64,000 nt of DNA from Viridilinea sp964592425 (GTDB taxonomy: Bacteria; Chloroflexota; Chloroflexia; Chloroflexales; Chloroflexaceae). Under the pieces are notes generated by a model. It was not told the origin of the DNA, searched no databases, and saw nothing but the letters and a program-made list of their open reading frames with translations. The stretch lies in NCBI GenBank assembly GCA_964592425.1, contig CAZQCG010000001.1, positions 124,001 through 188,000 of the forward strand. Direction: 5' to 3'. Shown here one piece after another: positions 1-7,731 of the stretch. Positions within the stretch are counted from its first letter, which is position 1; every line of letters begins with the position of its first letter. The translations under genes and the position numbers were made by a program.

Positions 1-329
1 GCCGCAGCCTCGGCCAGCGCCCGGCTCTCGGCCACAACCAGGGCGACACGGTCACCGACGTAGCGCACGACGTCGCCACAGAGCACTGGCTGGTCAGCTT
101 CGATCAGGCCATAGGCATTGGAGGGCACATCGGCAGCCGTCAGTACAGCGACCACCCCCGGCATAGCCAGGGCGGCGCTGGCATCGATGGCGAGAATGCG
201 GGCGTGGGGTCGCCCGGCAAAAACAAGCTTGAGGTGCAGCATACCTGGGCGTACCAGATCACCCGGGTAGCGCGTCGTGCCCGTGACTTTGCCAAGCGCG
301 TCGGGGCGGGGGATAGAGGTGCCAATCAT
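1..329 (-). CDS. Xanthine dehydrogenase-family molybdopterin-binding subunit (N-terminal part)
   Basis: Only the first ~109 codons are in the window; the gene runs off the left edge. Seen: an ATG at 329 followed by a sequence starting IGTSIPRPDALGKVTGTTRY, the usual opening of the large molybdenum hydroxylase subunit, then segments such as AGRPHARILAID and VRYVGDRVALVVAE typical of its first (a/b-hammerhead) domain. Family knowledge: this subunit carries the molybdopterin cofactor and hydroxylates purines, aldehydes or CO-type substrates; the true substrate cannot be read from this part. The start lies 7 bases after the stop of the FAD/2Fe-2S gene, so the two are co-transcribed and probably form one enzyme. 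No strong ribosome site is visible; translational coupling is likely. Confidence 0.85.
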   Translation of the reverse strand, partial: MIGTSIPRPDALGKVTGTTRYPGDLVRPGMLHLKLVFAGRPHARILAIDASAALAMPGVVAVLTAADVPSNAYGLIEADQPVLCGDVVRYVGDRVALVVAESRALAEAA

Positions 330-336
330 GGTAGCT

Positions 337-1767
337 TCATTCTGGCAATTCGACCGCGCCGCAGGCGGCATGGACAGCGGTAATGATCTTGCGGTAGCCG
401 GTGCAGCGGCAGAGATTGCCAGCCAGGGCCGCCTGGATCTGGTGCTGGTCGGGCTGGGGGTGTTCGGCAAGCAGGCGCGCTCCGGCCATCAGCATACCAG
501 GGATACAGTAACCACACTGCACGGCCCCCTGAGCGATGAAGCTGGCCTGGAGCGGGTGCAGGGTCGTTGGGCCAGCCCCCGGCACAGTGGCAGCCAGGCC
601 CTCAATGGTGGTAACCTCGCAGCCATGGGCCTGGGCCGCCGGCACCAGGCAACTCATGACCGCCTGGCCATCAAGCCAGACCGTACAGGCCCCACACTCG
701 CCCTCGGCGCAACCCTCCTTGGTGCCAGTCAGCCCGGCGTCCTCACGCAGGGCGTCCAGCAGGGTCTTGTGGGCCGAGAGGCTGGTTGGTCTGCCATTGA
801 CGCTGGCGATGACGCTGCTCAGCGCGGTTGCAGGCGGAGCTGCCAGCCGGGATTGCTCGCTAACAGGGCTGGCCCTGGTCTCGAGCAGCACCGGCTGGGC
901 CGGCCAGCCGAGTGCTTCATCGCCGGCAGCCAGGCGCTCAAGCGCACGCGTGACGAGGGCGGCCACCGCTTCGCGTCGGTAGGCAGCCGAGCCACGCAGA
1001 TCATCGATGGGCCTGGCGGCAGCAGCCGCTTCGGCAGCCGCCGTGGCAATCGTGGTAGGGCTGAGGGCCTGGCCAGAGAGGGCCGCCTCAGCCGCAGTAG
1101 CCCGGATGATCGTAGGCGCAACACAGCCCAGGGCAATCCGCGCGCTGCTTACGGCATTGGCTTGCCAGGTAAGTACCACGGCCACATTGACGACAGCAAT
1201 GGCCTGGGCGCGGCGCAGGCCAAGCTTGAGGAAGATACCGCGCTGGTCTGGGGCAAGGGCAGGCACCCGGATCTCGCACAACAGCTCGGCGGGGGCGAGA
1301 GCAGTACGCCGCACGCCCTGGTAGAAGTCGGCCAAGGGCAGACGACGTTCGCCGTTGGGGCCGACAAGGCCCACTTCGGCCCCCAGCGCAACCAGGGCGG
1401 TGATCGTATCGTTGGCCGGTGAGGCGGTGACCAGGTTCCCGGCGACTGTGCCGCGGGTGCGAATCTGTGGTGCGCCAACCTCAAGGCAAGCCTGAGCCAG
1501 AGGGAGGGTGCGGGCAACACAGGCCGGGCTGGCGATCACATCGTTATGGGTTGCCAGAGCCCCAAGACAGATTCGTTCAGCCTCCTCACGCACATAACGC
1601 AGACCAGCAACCCGACTCAGATCGATCACGGTTGCGGTCGGACGCACGCCATGGTCAAGCTCGACCATGACATCGGTACCCCCGGCAAGCAGGCGAGCGT
1701 CGGGATTGGCCTGCATCAGACTGATCACCTCGGCCAGGCCGGTGGGCTGGTAGTAGTGTTGCCACAT
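337..1767 (-). CDS. Fused FAD-binding / [2Fe-2S] subunit of a molybdenum hydroxylase
   Basis: 476 residues. Seen: the N-terminal ~290 residues carry the CO-dehydrogenase/xanthine-dehydrogenase FAD domain (AGGTD at 28-32; GTVAGNLVTASPAND near 110), and the last ~150 carry two [2Fe-2S] modules: CAEGECGACTVW, then QCGYCIPGM and NLCRCTGYR near the C-terminus. All eight ligand cysteines are present. The order FAD then iron-sulfur is the reverse of classical XdhA-type fusions (iron-sulfur first). It passes electrons from the molybdenum subunit encoded immediately downstream via the clusters to FAD. The ATG at 1767 begins directly with the FAD-domain sequence; it sits 21 bases after the ABC ATPase stop. 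Substrate is not predictable; xanthine, hypoxanthine or an aldehyde are all possible. Confidence 0.9.
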   Translation of the reverse strand: MWQHYYQPTGLAEVISLMQANPDARLLAGGTDVMVELDHGVRPTATVIDLSRVAGLRYVREEAERICLGALATHNDVIASPACVARTLPLAQACLEVGAPQIRTRGTVAGNLVTASPANDTITALVALGAEVGLVGPNGERRLPLADFYQGVRRTALAPAELLCEIRVPALAPDQRGIFLKLGLRRAQAIAVVNVAVVLTWQANAVSSARIALGCVAPTIIRATAAEAALSGQALSPTTIATAAAEAAAAARPIDDLRGSAAYRREAVAALVTRALERLAAGDEALGWPAQPVLLETRASPVSEQSRLAAPPATALSSVIASVNGRPTSLSAHKTLLDALREDAGLTGTKEGCAEGECGACTVWLDGQAVMSCLVPAAQAHGCEVTTIEGLAATVPGAGPTTLHPLQASFIAQGAVQCGYCIPGMLMAGARLLAEHPQPDQHQIQAALAGNLCRCTGYRKIITAVHAACGAVELPE

Positions 1768-1788
1768 AGAGAATCACCTGAACAGGGT

Positions 1789-2760
1789 TTACTCCGTCGT
1801 CAGACGGAGGAACAACTCTTCCAGATTTTCGGCCTGAACAGCAAATTCACTGATTGGCAAGCCCTGGCTGACCAGAGCCGTCAGCAAACGAGTCTGCTCT
1901 TCTTCATCAGCGCTGCCCAGTTCAAGCAACAGGCTGCGCTCATCGTTCGGGTCGCGCTGCAGGCCACGCAACTGTGGCAGGTCGGCTACGGGACTGCTCA
2001 TGAGCCGCTGCAACCATGCTTCAGCCGCCTCGACCTCACGCAAGAGGCGGATGTGCAGGTGCGCCCCGCCATGAAGCTGGCGGCGCACATCGTCTACCGG
2101 GCCACTGATCACCATGCGCCCGCTGTCGATAATGCCAATCTCGCTACATACCTCGGCCAGCTCGCTGAGAATATGCGAACTGAGCAACACCGTCTTGCCC
2201 ATGTCACGCAGGGTACGCAACAGTTCACGCAACTCAACCCGTGCGCGCGGATCGAGGCCGCTGGCGGGCTCATCCAGCAGCAGCACCGCCGGGTCATGCA
2301 CAAGGGCATGGGCCAGGCAGAGCCGTTGCTGCATGCCACGCGAGAGAGCCTGCACATAGGTATTGCGCCGCGGCTCCAGATCAACCAGGCTCAGCAACTC
2401 ATCAACAGTACGCTTGCGCCGAGCAGCGTCCAGACCATAGCAGCGGGCAAAGAAGTCGAGGTACTCCCAGACACGTAGATCATCGTAGACCCCGAAGAAA
2501 TCGGGCATATAGCCGACCAGACGCTGACCAGCACCTACGATCAGGCGCTGGCCCATCATGTAGACCTCACCAGCGCTGGGCTCCAGCAGCCCGGCCAGCA
2601 GGCGCAAGGTTGTGGTCTTGCCAGCACCATTCGGGCCGATGAAGCCATAGATGCTGCCCTGAGCAACACTCAGGTTGAGCTGATCGAGCGCCAGCATGCG
2701 CCCGTAGCGCCGGGAGAGCTTGCGCGTCTCAATGGCCGGAATTGGCACCGCCTCGCTCAT
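1789..2760 (-). CDS. ABC transporter ATP-binding protein (CcmA/drug type)
   Basis: 323 residues from the ATG at 2760, chosen because it overlaps the upstream stop as ATGA; the frame stays open upstream but only as the shadow of that gene. Seen: Walker A GPNGAGKTT at 42-50, signature LSRGMQQRL, Walker B VLLLDEPASGLD, switch His in VLLSSHIL, and a C-terminal ~90-residue extension typical of ABC-2-type ATPases. It would energise an ABC-2 export complex, yet no classical ABC-2 permease lies on either side: the preceding gene encodes a large exported protein with two membrane segments, and the next genes are a molybdenum hydroxylase. The partner permease is either elsewhere or the membrane function is supplied by the 799-residue neighbour (inference). 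Confidence 0.9.
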   Translation of the reverse strand: MSEAVPIPAIETRKLSRRYGRMLALDQLNLSVAQGSIYGFIGPNGAGKTTTLRLLAGLLEPSAGEVYMMGQRLIVGAGQRLVGYMPDFFGVYDDLRVWEYLDFFARCYGLDAARRKRTVDELLSLVDLEPRRNTYVQALSRGMQQRLCLAHALVHDPAVLLLDEPASGLDPRARVELRELLRTLRDMGKTVLLSSHILSELAEVCSEIGIIDSGRMVISGPVDDVRRQLHGGAHLHIRLLREVEAAEAWLQRLMSSPVADLPQLRGLQRDPNDERSLLLELGSADEEEQTRLLTALVSQGLPISEFAVQAENLEELFLRLTTE

Positions 2761-5156
2761 GGCAGCGTTCCCTGCAGGTTCAGATTCAAATAGACACAAC
2801 CCGCTTTGAGCTGAGCCTCGGCGCTGGTAAGCCGAAGACGCATGGCCCCGTGCGAGCCGAGCAGCGCAGCGGGATCGGGCACCTCGGTAGCCCCAGCAGT
2901 GAGCGTCTGAGCTGCCCATAGGCCGGTCGCCCAGTTGTAGAACTCGACTGTCAGATCGTCGGGAAGCTGGTTGTCGGCGCTAAGCTTGAGCCGCAGAGCG
3001 GTGGCGCGCATGCCATAGAGTGAGCGGGGCAGCAGCATCTGGAGCACCGACGGTTGAGGCCCCAGGCTCAGGCCAGTCCCGCTGTTGCCAAAACACGCCG
3101 AGTTGAGGCCACTCTCAAAACGCGGAATCAGCCACGCCTGATCCAGGCTGATCTGGCCGGACGGCGCTACAATCCGAGGCGTGGCGCTGATCAGGGTCAG
3201 GTATTGCGCATCAGTGCGCTGTTCAGCCGGCTCAACCTTGAGCATAGGCGTAGCAACCCAGGCCAGCACAAGCAGCTGGCCACTCTGCCACGAAGGGCCA
3301 TAGCTGAAGAGGCCATCGAGGATGCGGATGCGTTGCTGGATCTCGGGCGCGAGGGGTGGGCTGCCAGGCTTACTCTGACGATCCAGCTCTTCGCCATAGA
3401 CCAGGTAGCTGATCGGTGGGGCTGCGCCAAACATGCCGGGCATAACCTCGGCGCGCCGCAGCAACGCACCGCCGCTCCGCTCGCCAGGTGCCAGATCACC
3501 CAGGTGTAGCACCCGCTCACCCTGTAAGAGCGTGACATCCTGCAGGCTGATGCTGCTCTGATTGCGCACCTCGCCGGTCAGGTGCTCCCCGTCAAGTGTG
3601 ATCTGGGCCGCAACCAGTGGCCCACGAAAGGTGCTGTCGCCGGACAGAGAGCGCATCGACCACTGCGAGACGGTGAAAGCGTCCACCCGGGTCGTTGGCC
3701 CAGGCTCTTGCAGGTAGATGCCGCCGCCGGAATTACTAGTGTCCCAGGGGCCTTGCAGCGAGATCGGGCGCAGCAGCAAGGGGGTCGTCTCGCTAGTAGC
3801 GGTCGTCACGCTCAAAGCATAGGTGCGGTTGTGCGGCGAGAAGAGGCCAACAAAGGAGCGCACCCGGGCCAGCGGGGCGGCCTCATCCGGCTCGATCAGG
3901 GCGACCTGATTAAGCATGACATCGCCACCGCGCTGGGCATAGCCAAGGCCATAACTAAGGGCGGCGAAGAGCAGGGTCAGGGCCGGAACGATGATCCAAC
4001 CAAGCGCCAGGCGGTCGAGGCGACGAAGCAGAAGATAGGTGCCTGGGCCGACCAGCAAGATGTAGGCACTGAGCAATCCGGCCAACAGGCCCAGGGGAGG
4101 AAACTGCAGGGCTGGCAGACTGGTGAGCGTGGCAGCCAGGTTGCCCTCAACGAAGCCATCGAAGGTCATCAGATCGGGGGTCGTGCCGGGCGGTAGCTCG
4201 GAGCTGAATTGCAGCAGGGCCGTCCAGAGCTCAACCGCACCCTCCCAGGCGACGAGGGTGGGATGGGTAAGAGGGACGGCAATAGCGGTCACACTGCCAC
4301 GGCCAAGGCTCTGCGCCAGCGCCGGTGGCTCAACGGCACGTAGCGGGAGAGGCAAGCGGTAGGGTGGAGGTATGGCCGGCGTCGGTGCCAGGCGGGCCAC
4401 GGGCAGATCAGCCGCACCGACAACCCCTGGGCCAAGCAGGCTGGTAGCGGGCAGTGCGTCAACCCCCATGACCATAGCTGGGCGCAGGGTAGATGGCAGT
4501 CCGGCGAGGGTACGTTCGAGGCCGGTGCCGCCACTCAAGATCAACTGCCCGCCCCGCAACACCCAGCCCTCAATGGCCTGCAACTGCTCAGCACTCAACT
4601 CGCTGGTGAGCAGATCATCAAGCACAAGGGCCTGCAGCCCGCTCAGGCCCAGAGCGTGGGTCGGCAGATCGGCCAGGGCGATCGGCACCGTCAGCAGCCG
4701 CTGATCATCGGCAAGCCGGTTCGGCGGACGCAGCACATCGCCCTGGCCGGTGACAACCCCCAGCATATGCGTGCGATTACCGGCCTGCAGCAACTGCAGC
4801 GTCGTGCTCGCCAATTCCTGATCACCCTCAAGCAGGCGCACGAGCAGACGCGACGAGATGCTGCTCAGGTAGGCATAGACGGTGACGGTCTTGCGGCTCT
4901 GGCCAGGCAGATCAACGGCGACAGCATACTGGGCACCAGCACGATCACCGACGCGCACTTGGAGCGCTCGGTCAATCCCGCTATTCTCCAGTTCAAGCAC
5001 AATCGGCAGCCAGGTACCGGAACGCACCGTCTCGCCGTAGAGCGAGCGGGCCTGCAGCCTGATCCCGGCAGACTGCGCAGCAGGCGCAGCCAGGCAGGGC
5101 GCAACAAGCACCGACAGCAGGATGACGCAGCAAAAGGCGAGAAAGAGGCGGGTCAC
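2757..5156 (-). CDS. Large exported membrane protein linked to ABC ATPase
   Basis: 799 residues, not assignable to a named family with certainty. Seen: GTG start at 5156 with GGAGG ten bases upstream; a clear signal peptide (about 1-24, ending CLAAPAAQ); a long extracytoplasmic region of beta-rich character; two close hydrophobic segments at about 353-373 and 385-405; then ~390 further residues, mostly polar. The arrangement resembles exported proteins found beside ABC-2 ATPases in Chloroflexota and GldG-like auxiliary proteins, but I see no catalytic motif. Its stop overlaps the ATPase start by four bases (ATGA), which implies coupled translation and a shared complex. A role in export or envelope assembly is inference only. 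Confidence 0.75.
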   Translation of the reverse strand: MTRLFLAFCCVILLSVLVAPCLAAPAAQSAGIRLQARSLYGETVRSGTWLPIVLELENSGIDRALQVRVGDRAGAQYAVAVDLPGQSRKTVTVYAYLSSISSRLLVRLLEGDQELASTTLQLLQAGNRTHMLGVVTGQGDVLRPPNRLADDQRLLTVPIALADLPTHALGLSGLQALVLDDLLTSELSAEQLQAIEGWVLRGGQLILSGGTGLERTLAGLPSTLRPAMVMGVDALPATSLLGPGVVGAADLPVARLAPTPAIPPPYRLPLPLRAVEPPALAQSLGRGSVTAIAVPLTHPTLVAWEGAVELWTALLQFSSELPPGTTPDLMTFDGFVEGNLAATLTSLPALQFPPLGLLAGLLSAYILLVGPGTYLLLRRLDRLALGWIIVPALTLLFAALSYGLGYAQRGGDVMLNQVALIEPDEAAPLARVRSFVGLFSPHNRTYALSVTTATSETTPLLLRPISLQGPWDTSNSGGGIYLQEPGPTTRVDAFTVSQWSMRSLSGDSTFRGPLVAAQITLDGEHLTGEVRNQSSISLQDVTLLQGERVLHLGDLAPGERSGGALLRRAEVMPGMFGAAPPISYLVYGEELDRQSKPGSPPLAPEIQQRIRILDGLFSYGPSWQSGQLLVLAWVATPMLKVEPAEQRTDAQYLTLISATPRIVAPSGQISLDQAWLIPRFESGLNSACFGNSGTGLSLGPQPSVLQMLLPRSLYGMRATALRLKLSADNQLPDDLTVEFYNWATGLWAAQTLTAGATEVPDPAALLGSHGAMRLRLTSAEAQLKAGCVYLNLNLQGTLP

Positions 5157-5365
5157 GGTCGGCGTGCCTCCGCTGGCAAGCAGGATGTACGAGCCAGAGA
5201 CGAGCCGACGATGGTGAAAGTTCCCTACTGGCGTAGGTACATCAAAACCAGAGGTGAAGCAGGCGGGGCGCAGCTAAAGGCGACGGACGTGGTCGCCAAA
5301 GCTACGGGGTGGGCAAGCGCAGGCGCTGTGGTTGGGACAGCTATCAGGCCTCGGCACGCACCGAG

Positions 5366-5503
5366 TTAGCGATCATCGCGGCGGATACGGCGCACGCGGC
5401 GCTCGATGGGTACCAGAACCGGGGCCTTCTGCACCGGGCGAACAGAGAGCACCAGGCTCAGAGCGAGGAGCAGGGCGAGCAGCACAAGAACCATGGTTGC
5501 CAT
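5366..5503 (-). CDS. 45-residue single-pass membrane peptide
   Basis: A short open frame preceded by AAGGAG seven bases before the ATG at 5503, and by a plausible promoter at 5573-5601. The product starts MATMVLVLLALLLALS, i.e. one hydrophobic helix over residues 2-21, followed by a basic tail rich in Arg (ERRVRRIRRDDR), so topology is probably N-out/C-in by the positive-inside rule. It lies 209 bases upstream of the large exported protein in the same direction, and no gene is seen in that 209-base gap. Function unknown; small accessory subunit of the ABC-type complex is one guess. The strong ribosome site and hydrophobic-then-basic pattern argue that it is real. Confidence 0.6.
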   Translation of the reverse strand: MATMVLVLLALLLALSLVLSVRPVQKAPVLVPIERRVRRIRRDDR

Positions 5504-5572
5504 CGCAACACTCCTTTCAAGTGGGGGCCGGGGGCATTACCAAAAGTGGTGCAGCCACCACTGGCTTACCTC

Positions 5573-5601
5573 AGTATACCGAAAAGCTAGGTCCACGTCC
5601 A
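5573..5601 (-). promoter_or_regulatory. Sigma-70-like promoter for the membrane-peptide/ABC/hydroxylase operon
   Basis: On the minus strand TGGACG (5601-5596) and TATACT (5578-5573) are separated by 17 bases, 70 bases upstream of the 45-residue peptide ATG. The -10 matches 5 of 6 consensus positions, the -35 matches 4 of 6. Confidence 0.5.
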
Positions 5602-5646
5602 CCCCAATTTTATGCGACTTTGCGCACAAATAATTCCAGGGGAGGT

Positions 5647-5675
5647 TTGCCAAAGCAGATCGGAGGTGTTATACT
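5647..5675 (+). promoter_or_regulatory. Sigma-70-like promoter of the nusA operon
   Basis: TTGCCA (5647-5652) and TATACT (5670-5675) with an ideal 17-base spacer; each hexamer matches 5 of 6 consensus positions. Transcription would begin near 5682 and give a leader of about 240 bases before nusA. It is back-to-back with the minus-strand promoter at 5573-5601. Confidence 0.7.
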
Positions 5676-5875
5676 GTCAAGGCCCGCTACGGAGGAGCAT
5701 AGCTTGTCGCTGTGCAACAACGATGCCCACTCTCTGACGTGATCGAACGGTCGCTGCACCGTTTCAGGAACACTGCGATGAACCGTCACTGAACACGCTT
5801 TCTGGCTATCTGCACGGGGTAGATCAAACACCCCCGAAGAGTAAAGCCAGAAACAGGTTTGTGCCGGACGCTGCG

Positions 5876-5901
5876 GAAAAGTGGGTTAGCCCCCACTTTT
5901 C
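5876..5901 (+). terminator. Terminator-like hairpin in the nusA leader (possible attenuator)
   Basis: Perfect 10-bp stem GAAAAGTGGG / CCCACTTTTC with a 6-base loop, U-rich on its 3' side, ending 20 bases before the nusA ATG and far downstream of the promoter. No gene lies between promoter and hairpin, so its likely role is conditional termination or control of ribosome access rather than ending a transcript. Confidence 0.55.
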
Positions 5902-5921
5902 TTATTGTAGGCGAGAAAGGT

Positions 5922-7244
5922 ATGAAGAGCGATTTTTATACAGCGATCTCCCAGATCGCGGCTGAGCGGGGTATCCCGAAAGAGGCGATCATCGATGTGA
6001 TGGAGAAGGCGCTGATCACCGCCTACAAACGCACCCTGGGGAACAACCCGCCCCCAATGGAGGTGTCGGTGCGCCTTGATCCCCAGACGGGCGCGGCCCG
6101 CGTCTACGCCGAGAAGCAGGTGGTCGATGATGTGCTCGATGATCGTTTCGAGATCGACATCAGCGATGCCGAAAAGTTTAAGCCGGATGTGCAACTCGGT
6201 GAGACGGTAATGGTCGAAAGCACGCCCAACGATTTCGGGCGCATCGCGGCCCAGACGGCCAAGCAGGTTGTGCTGCAAGGGATCAAAGAGGTCGAGCGCG
6301 AATATATCTACGGCGAGTACATGGATCGTGAGGGCGAGTTGATCACCGCTACCGTGCAGCGCATGGCTAAAGGTAACGTGATCCTCGAGATGGGCAAGGC
6401 TGAGGCCATCCTGCCACCCAAGGAGCAGGTTGATAATGACCGCTACTACCACGGCCAGCGGCTCAAAGTCTACCTGATGGAGATCCGGCGCGAGGATCGT
6501 GGCCCACGCCTGATCGCCTCACGCACCCACAAGCAACTCATCATGCGCCTCTTTGAGATGGAGGTGCCAGAGATCTACAACGGCACGGTCGAGATTAAGT
6601 CGATTGCGCGTGAACCTGGGCTGCGCACCAAAGTGGCGGTGGCGGCCCGGCAAGAAGGCATCGACCCGGTCGGCTCGTGTGTGGGTATGCGTGGTATCCG
6701 CATTCAGAATATCGTCAATGAGCTGAATAGCGAAAAGATCGATGTGGTGCAGTGGTCAAGCGACGCCAAGGAGTTTATTGCCAATGCACTCTCCCCAGCC
6801 CAGGTGGTTGAGGTGCATCTCAATGAGATCGACCATGCCGCCCTGGTGATTGTGCCGGATAAACAACTTTCACTGGCGATCGGCAAAGAAGGCCAGAATG
6901 TGCGCCTTGCGGCCAAACTCACTGGCTGGCGGATTGATATTAAGAGCGCTACTACATTGCTGGAAGAGGAGCGGGCTGCCGCCGAGGCACGTGGGTATGC
7001 CGAAGCCGAGCAGATGCAGACCGAGGCCGAGCTTTCGACAGCGCGGGTTGAGCAGCGCAAGGTGCGCCCCGATGGCACCGTTATGTACCAGAACCAGCGT
7101 TACGGCCCCCTCGGTAATGAATTGATCGGCGAAACCGTGCAACTGCGGGCTACCTCGCAGAAGCTCTATATCTACGCCCACGATAAGTTGGTGGCCTCCT
7201 ACATCCTGATCGAGGGTGGTGCAGCGAGTGTAGACGAGGAATAG
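5922..7244 (+). CDS. nusA: Transcription termination/antitermination factor NusA
   Basis: 440 residues from the ATG at 5922, preceded by GAAAGG; an in-frame extension to 5859 exists but would cross the leader hairpin. Seen: the N-terminal RNA-polymerase-binding domain (MKSDFYTAISQIAAERG...), an S1 domain at about 130-200 (ELITATVQRMAKGNVILEMG), and tandem KH domains at about 205-350 (VGSCVGMRGIRIQNIVNEL; LAIGKEGQNVRLAAKLTGW). It binds RNA polymerase and nascent RNA and modulates pausing and termination. Odd: after an acidic linker the last ~65 residues (VRPDGTVMYQNQRYGPLGNE onward) look like a small beta-barrel rather than the acidic repeats of some NusA proteins. First gene of nusA-ylxR-infB; rimP, usually upstream, is absent. 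Confidence 0.97.
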   Translation: MKSDFYTAISQIAAERGIPKEAIIDVMEKALITAYKRTLGNNPPPMEVSVRLDPQTGAARVYAEKQVVDDVLDDRFEIDISDAEKFKPDVQLGETVMVESTPNDFGRIAAQTAKQVVLQGIKEVEREYIYGEYMDREGELITATVQRMAKGNVILEMGKAEAILPPKEQVDNDRYYHGQRLKVYLMEIRREDRGPRLIASRTHKQLIMRLFEMEVPEIYNGTVEIKSIAREPGLRTKVAVAARQEGIDPVGSCVGMRGIRIQNIVNELNSEKIDVVQWSSDAKEFIANALSPAQVVEVHLNEIDHAALVIVPDKQLSLAIGKEGQNVRLAAKLTGWRIDIKSATTLLEEERAAAEARGYAEAEQMQTEAELSTARVEQRKVRPDGTVMYQNQRYGPLGNELIGETVQLRATSQKLYIYAHDKLVASYILIEGGAASVDEE

Positions 7245-7306
7245 AACGGGCGAATCATACGGTTCGACCCTGGCAGGCGCAGTTGGCTGCTGCGCCCAGG
7301 TGTTTT

Positions 7307-7648
7307 ATGGCGGCAAAACAGTCCGGTAAACCTACCAGGCCCAGGCATGTCCCCCAACGCACATGTGTCGCTTGTCGGCGCAGTGAGGCGAAAGGTGGCT
7401 TGATCCGCATTGTGCGTGATGCCGAGGGGCGTCTTGCGGTTGACCCCAGTGGGCGTCAGCGAGGACGCGGGGCCTACCTTTGCTCTGAGCCAGCCTGCTG
7501 GGAACTGGCCCTGAAACGCCGGGCATTAGAACGGGCGTTACGGATTGAGACGATCCATCCGGAAGATCGCGCCACCCTGCTCGCCACTGCGCGCAGATTG
7601 GCAGAACATACAGAGCAGCACGTAGCGGTTGAACCGAACAGCGCTTGA
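7307..7648 (+). CDS. ylxR: YlxR/RnpM-family RNA-binding protein
   Basis: 113 residues from the ATG at 7307; a TTG at 7283 in the same frame is a weaker alternative. Seen: the family core RTCVACRRSEAKGGLIRIVR with the C-x2-C pair, GRGAYLC, and ELALKRRALERAL. The family (DUF448) binds RNA; the Bacillus and Clostridium members have been described as modulators of RNase P. Position between nusA and infB is the conserved one, so identification is firm. Sixty-two bases separate it from nusA, and 83 from infB. No unusual features apart from a basic N-terminus. Confidence 0.93.
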   Translation: MAAKQSGKPTRPRHVPQRTCVACRRSEAKGGLIRIVRDAEGRLAVDPSGRQRGRGAYLCSEPACWELALKRRALERALRIETIHPEDRATLLATARRLAEHTEQHVAVEPNSA

Positions 7649-7682
7649 GCATCTTCACGCTGATCGAGAGGCTTTTGAGTCG

Positions 7683-7704
7683 CTGTGCAGTCTAAGCTGC
7701 ACAG
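7683..7704 (+). promoter_or_regulatory. Hairpin upstream of infB ribosome site
   Basis: Perfect 8-bp stem CTGTGCAG / CTGCACAG with a 6-base loop, 27 bases before the infB ATG. No U tract follows, so it is more likely an RNA-stability or translation element than a terminator. Confidence 0.35.
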
Positions 7705-7731
7705 GCGGCCACGTATGAAAGGATGAAGCAT

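Noticed and set aside
277..1422. 381-codon frame on the plus strand opposite the FAD/2Fe-2S gene
   Set aside because: Shadow of a G+C-rich gene; no domain, no ribosome site, and the opposite strand carries complete family motifs.
5859..5921. N-terminal extension of NusA from 5859
   Set aside because: It would translate through the leader hairpin, lacks similarity to NusA and has no ribosome site; ATG 5922 does.
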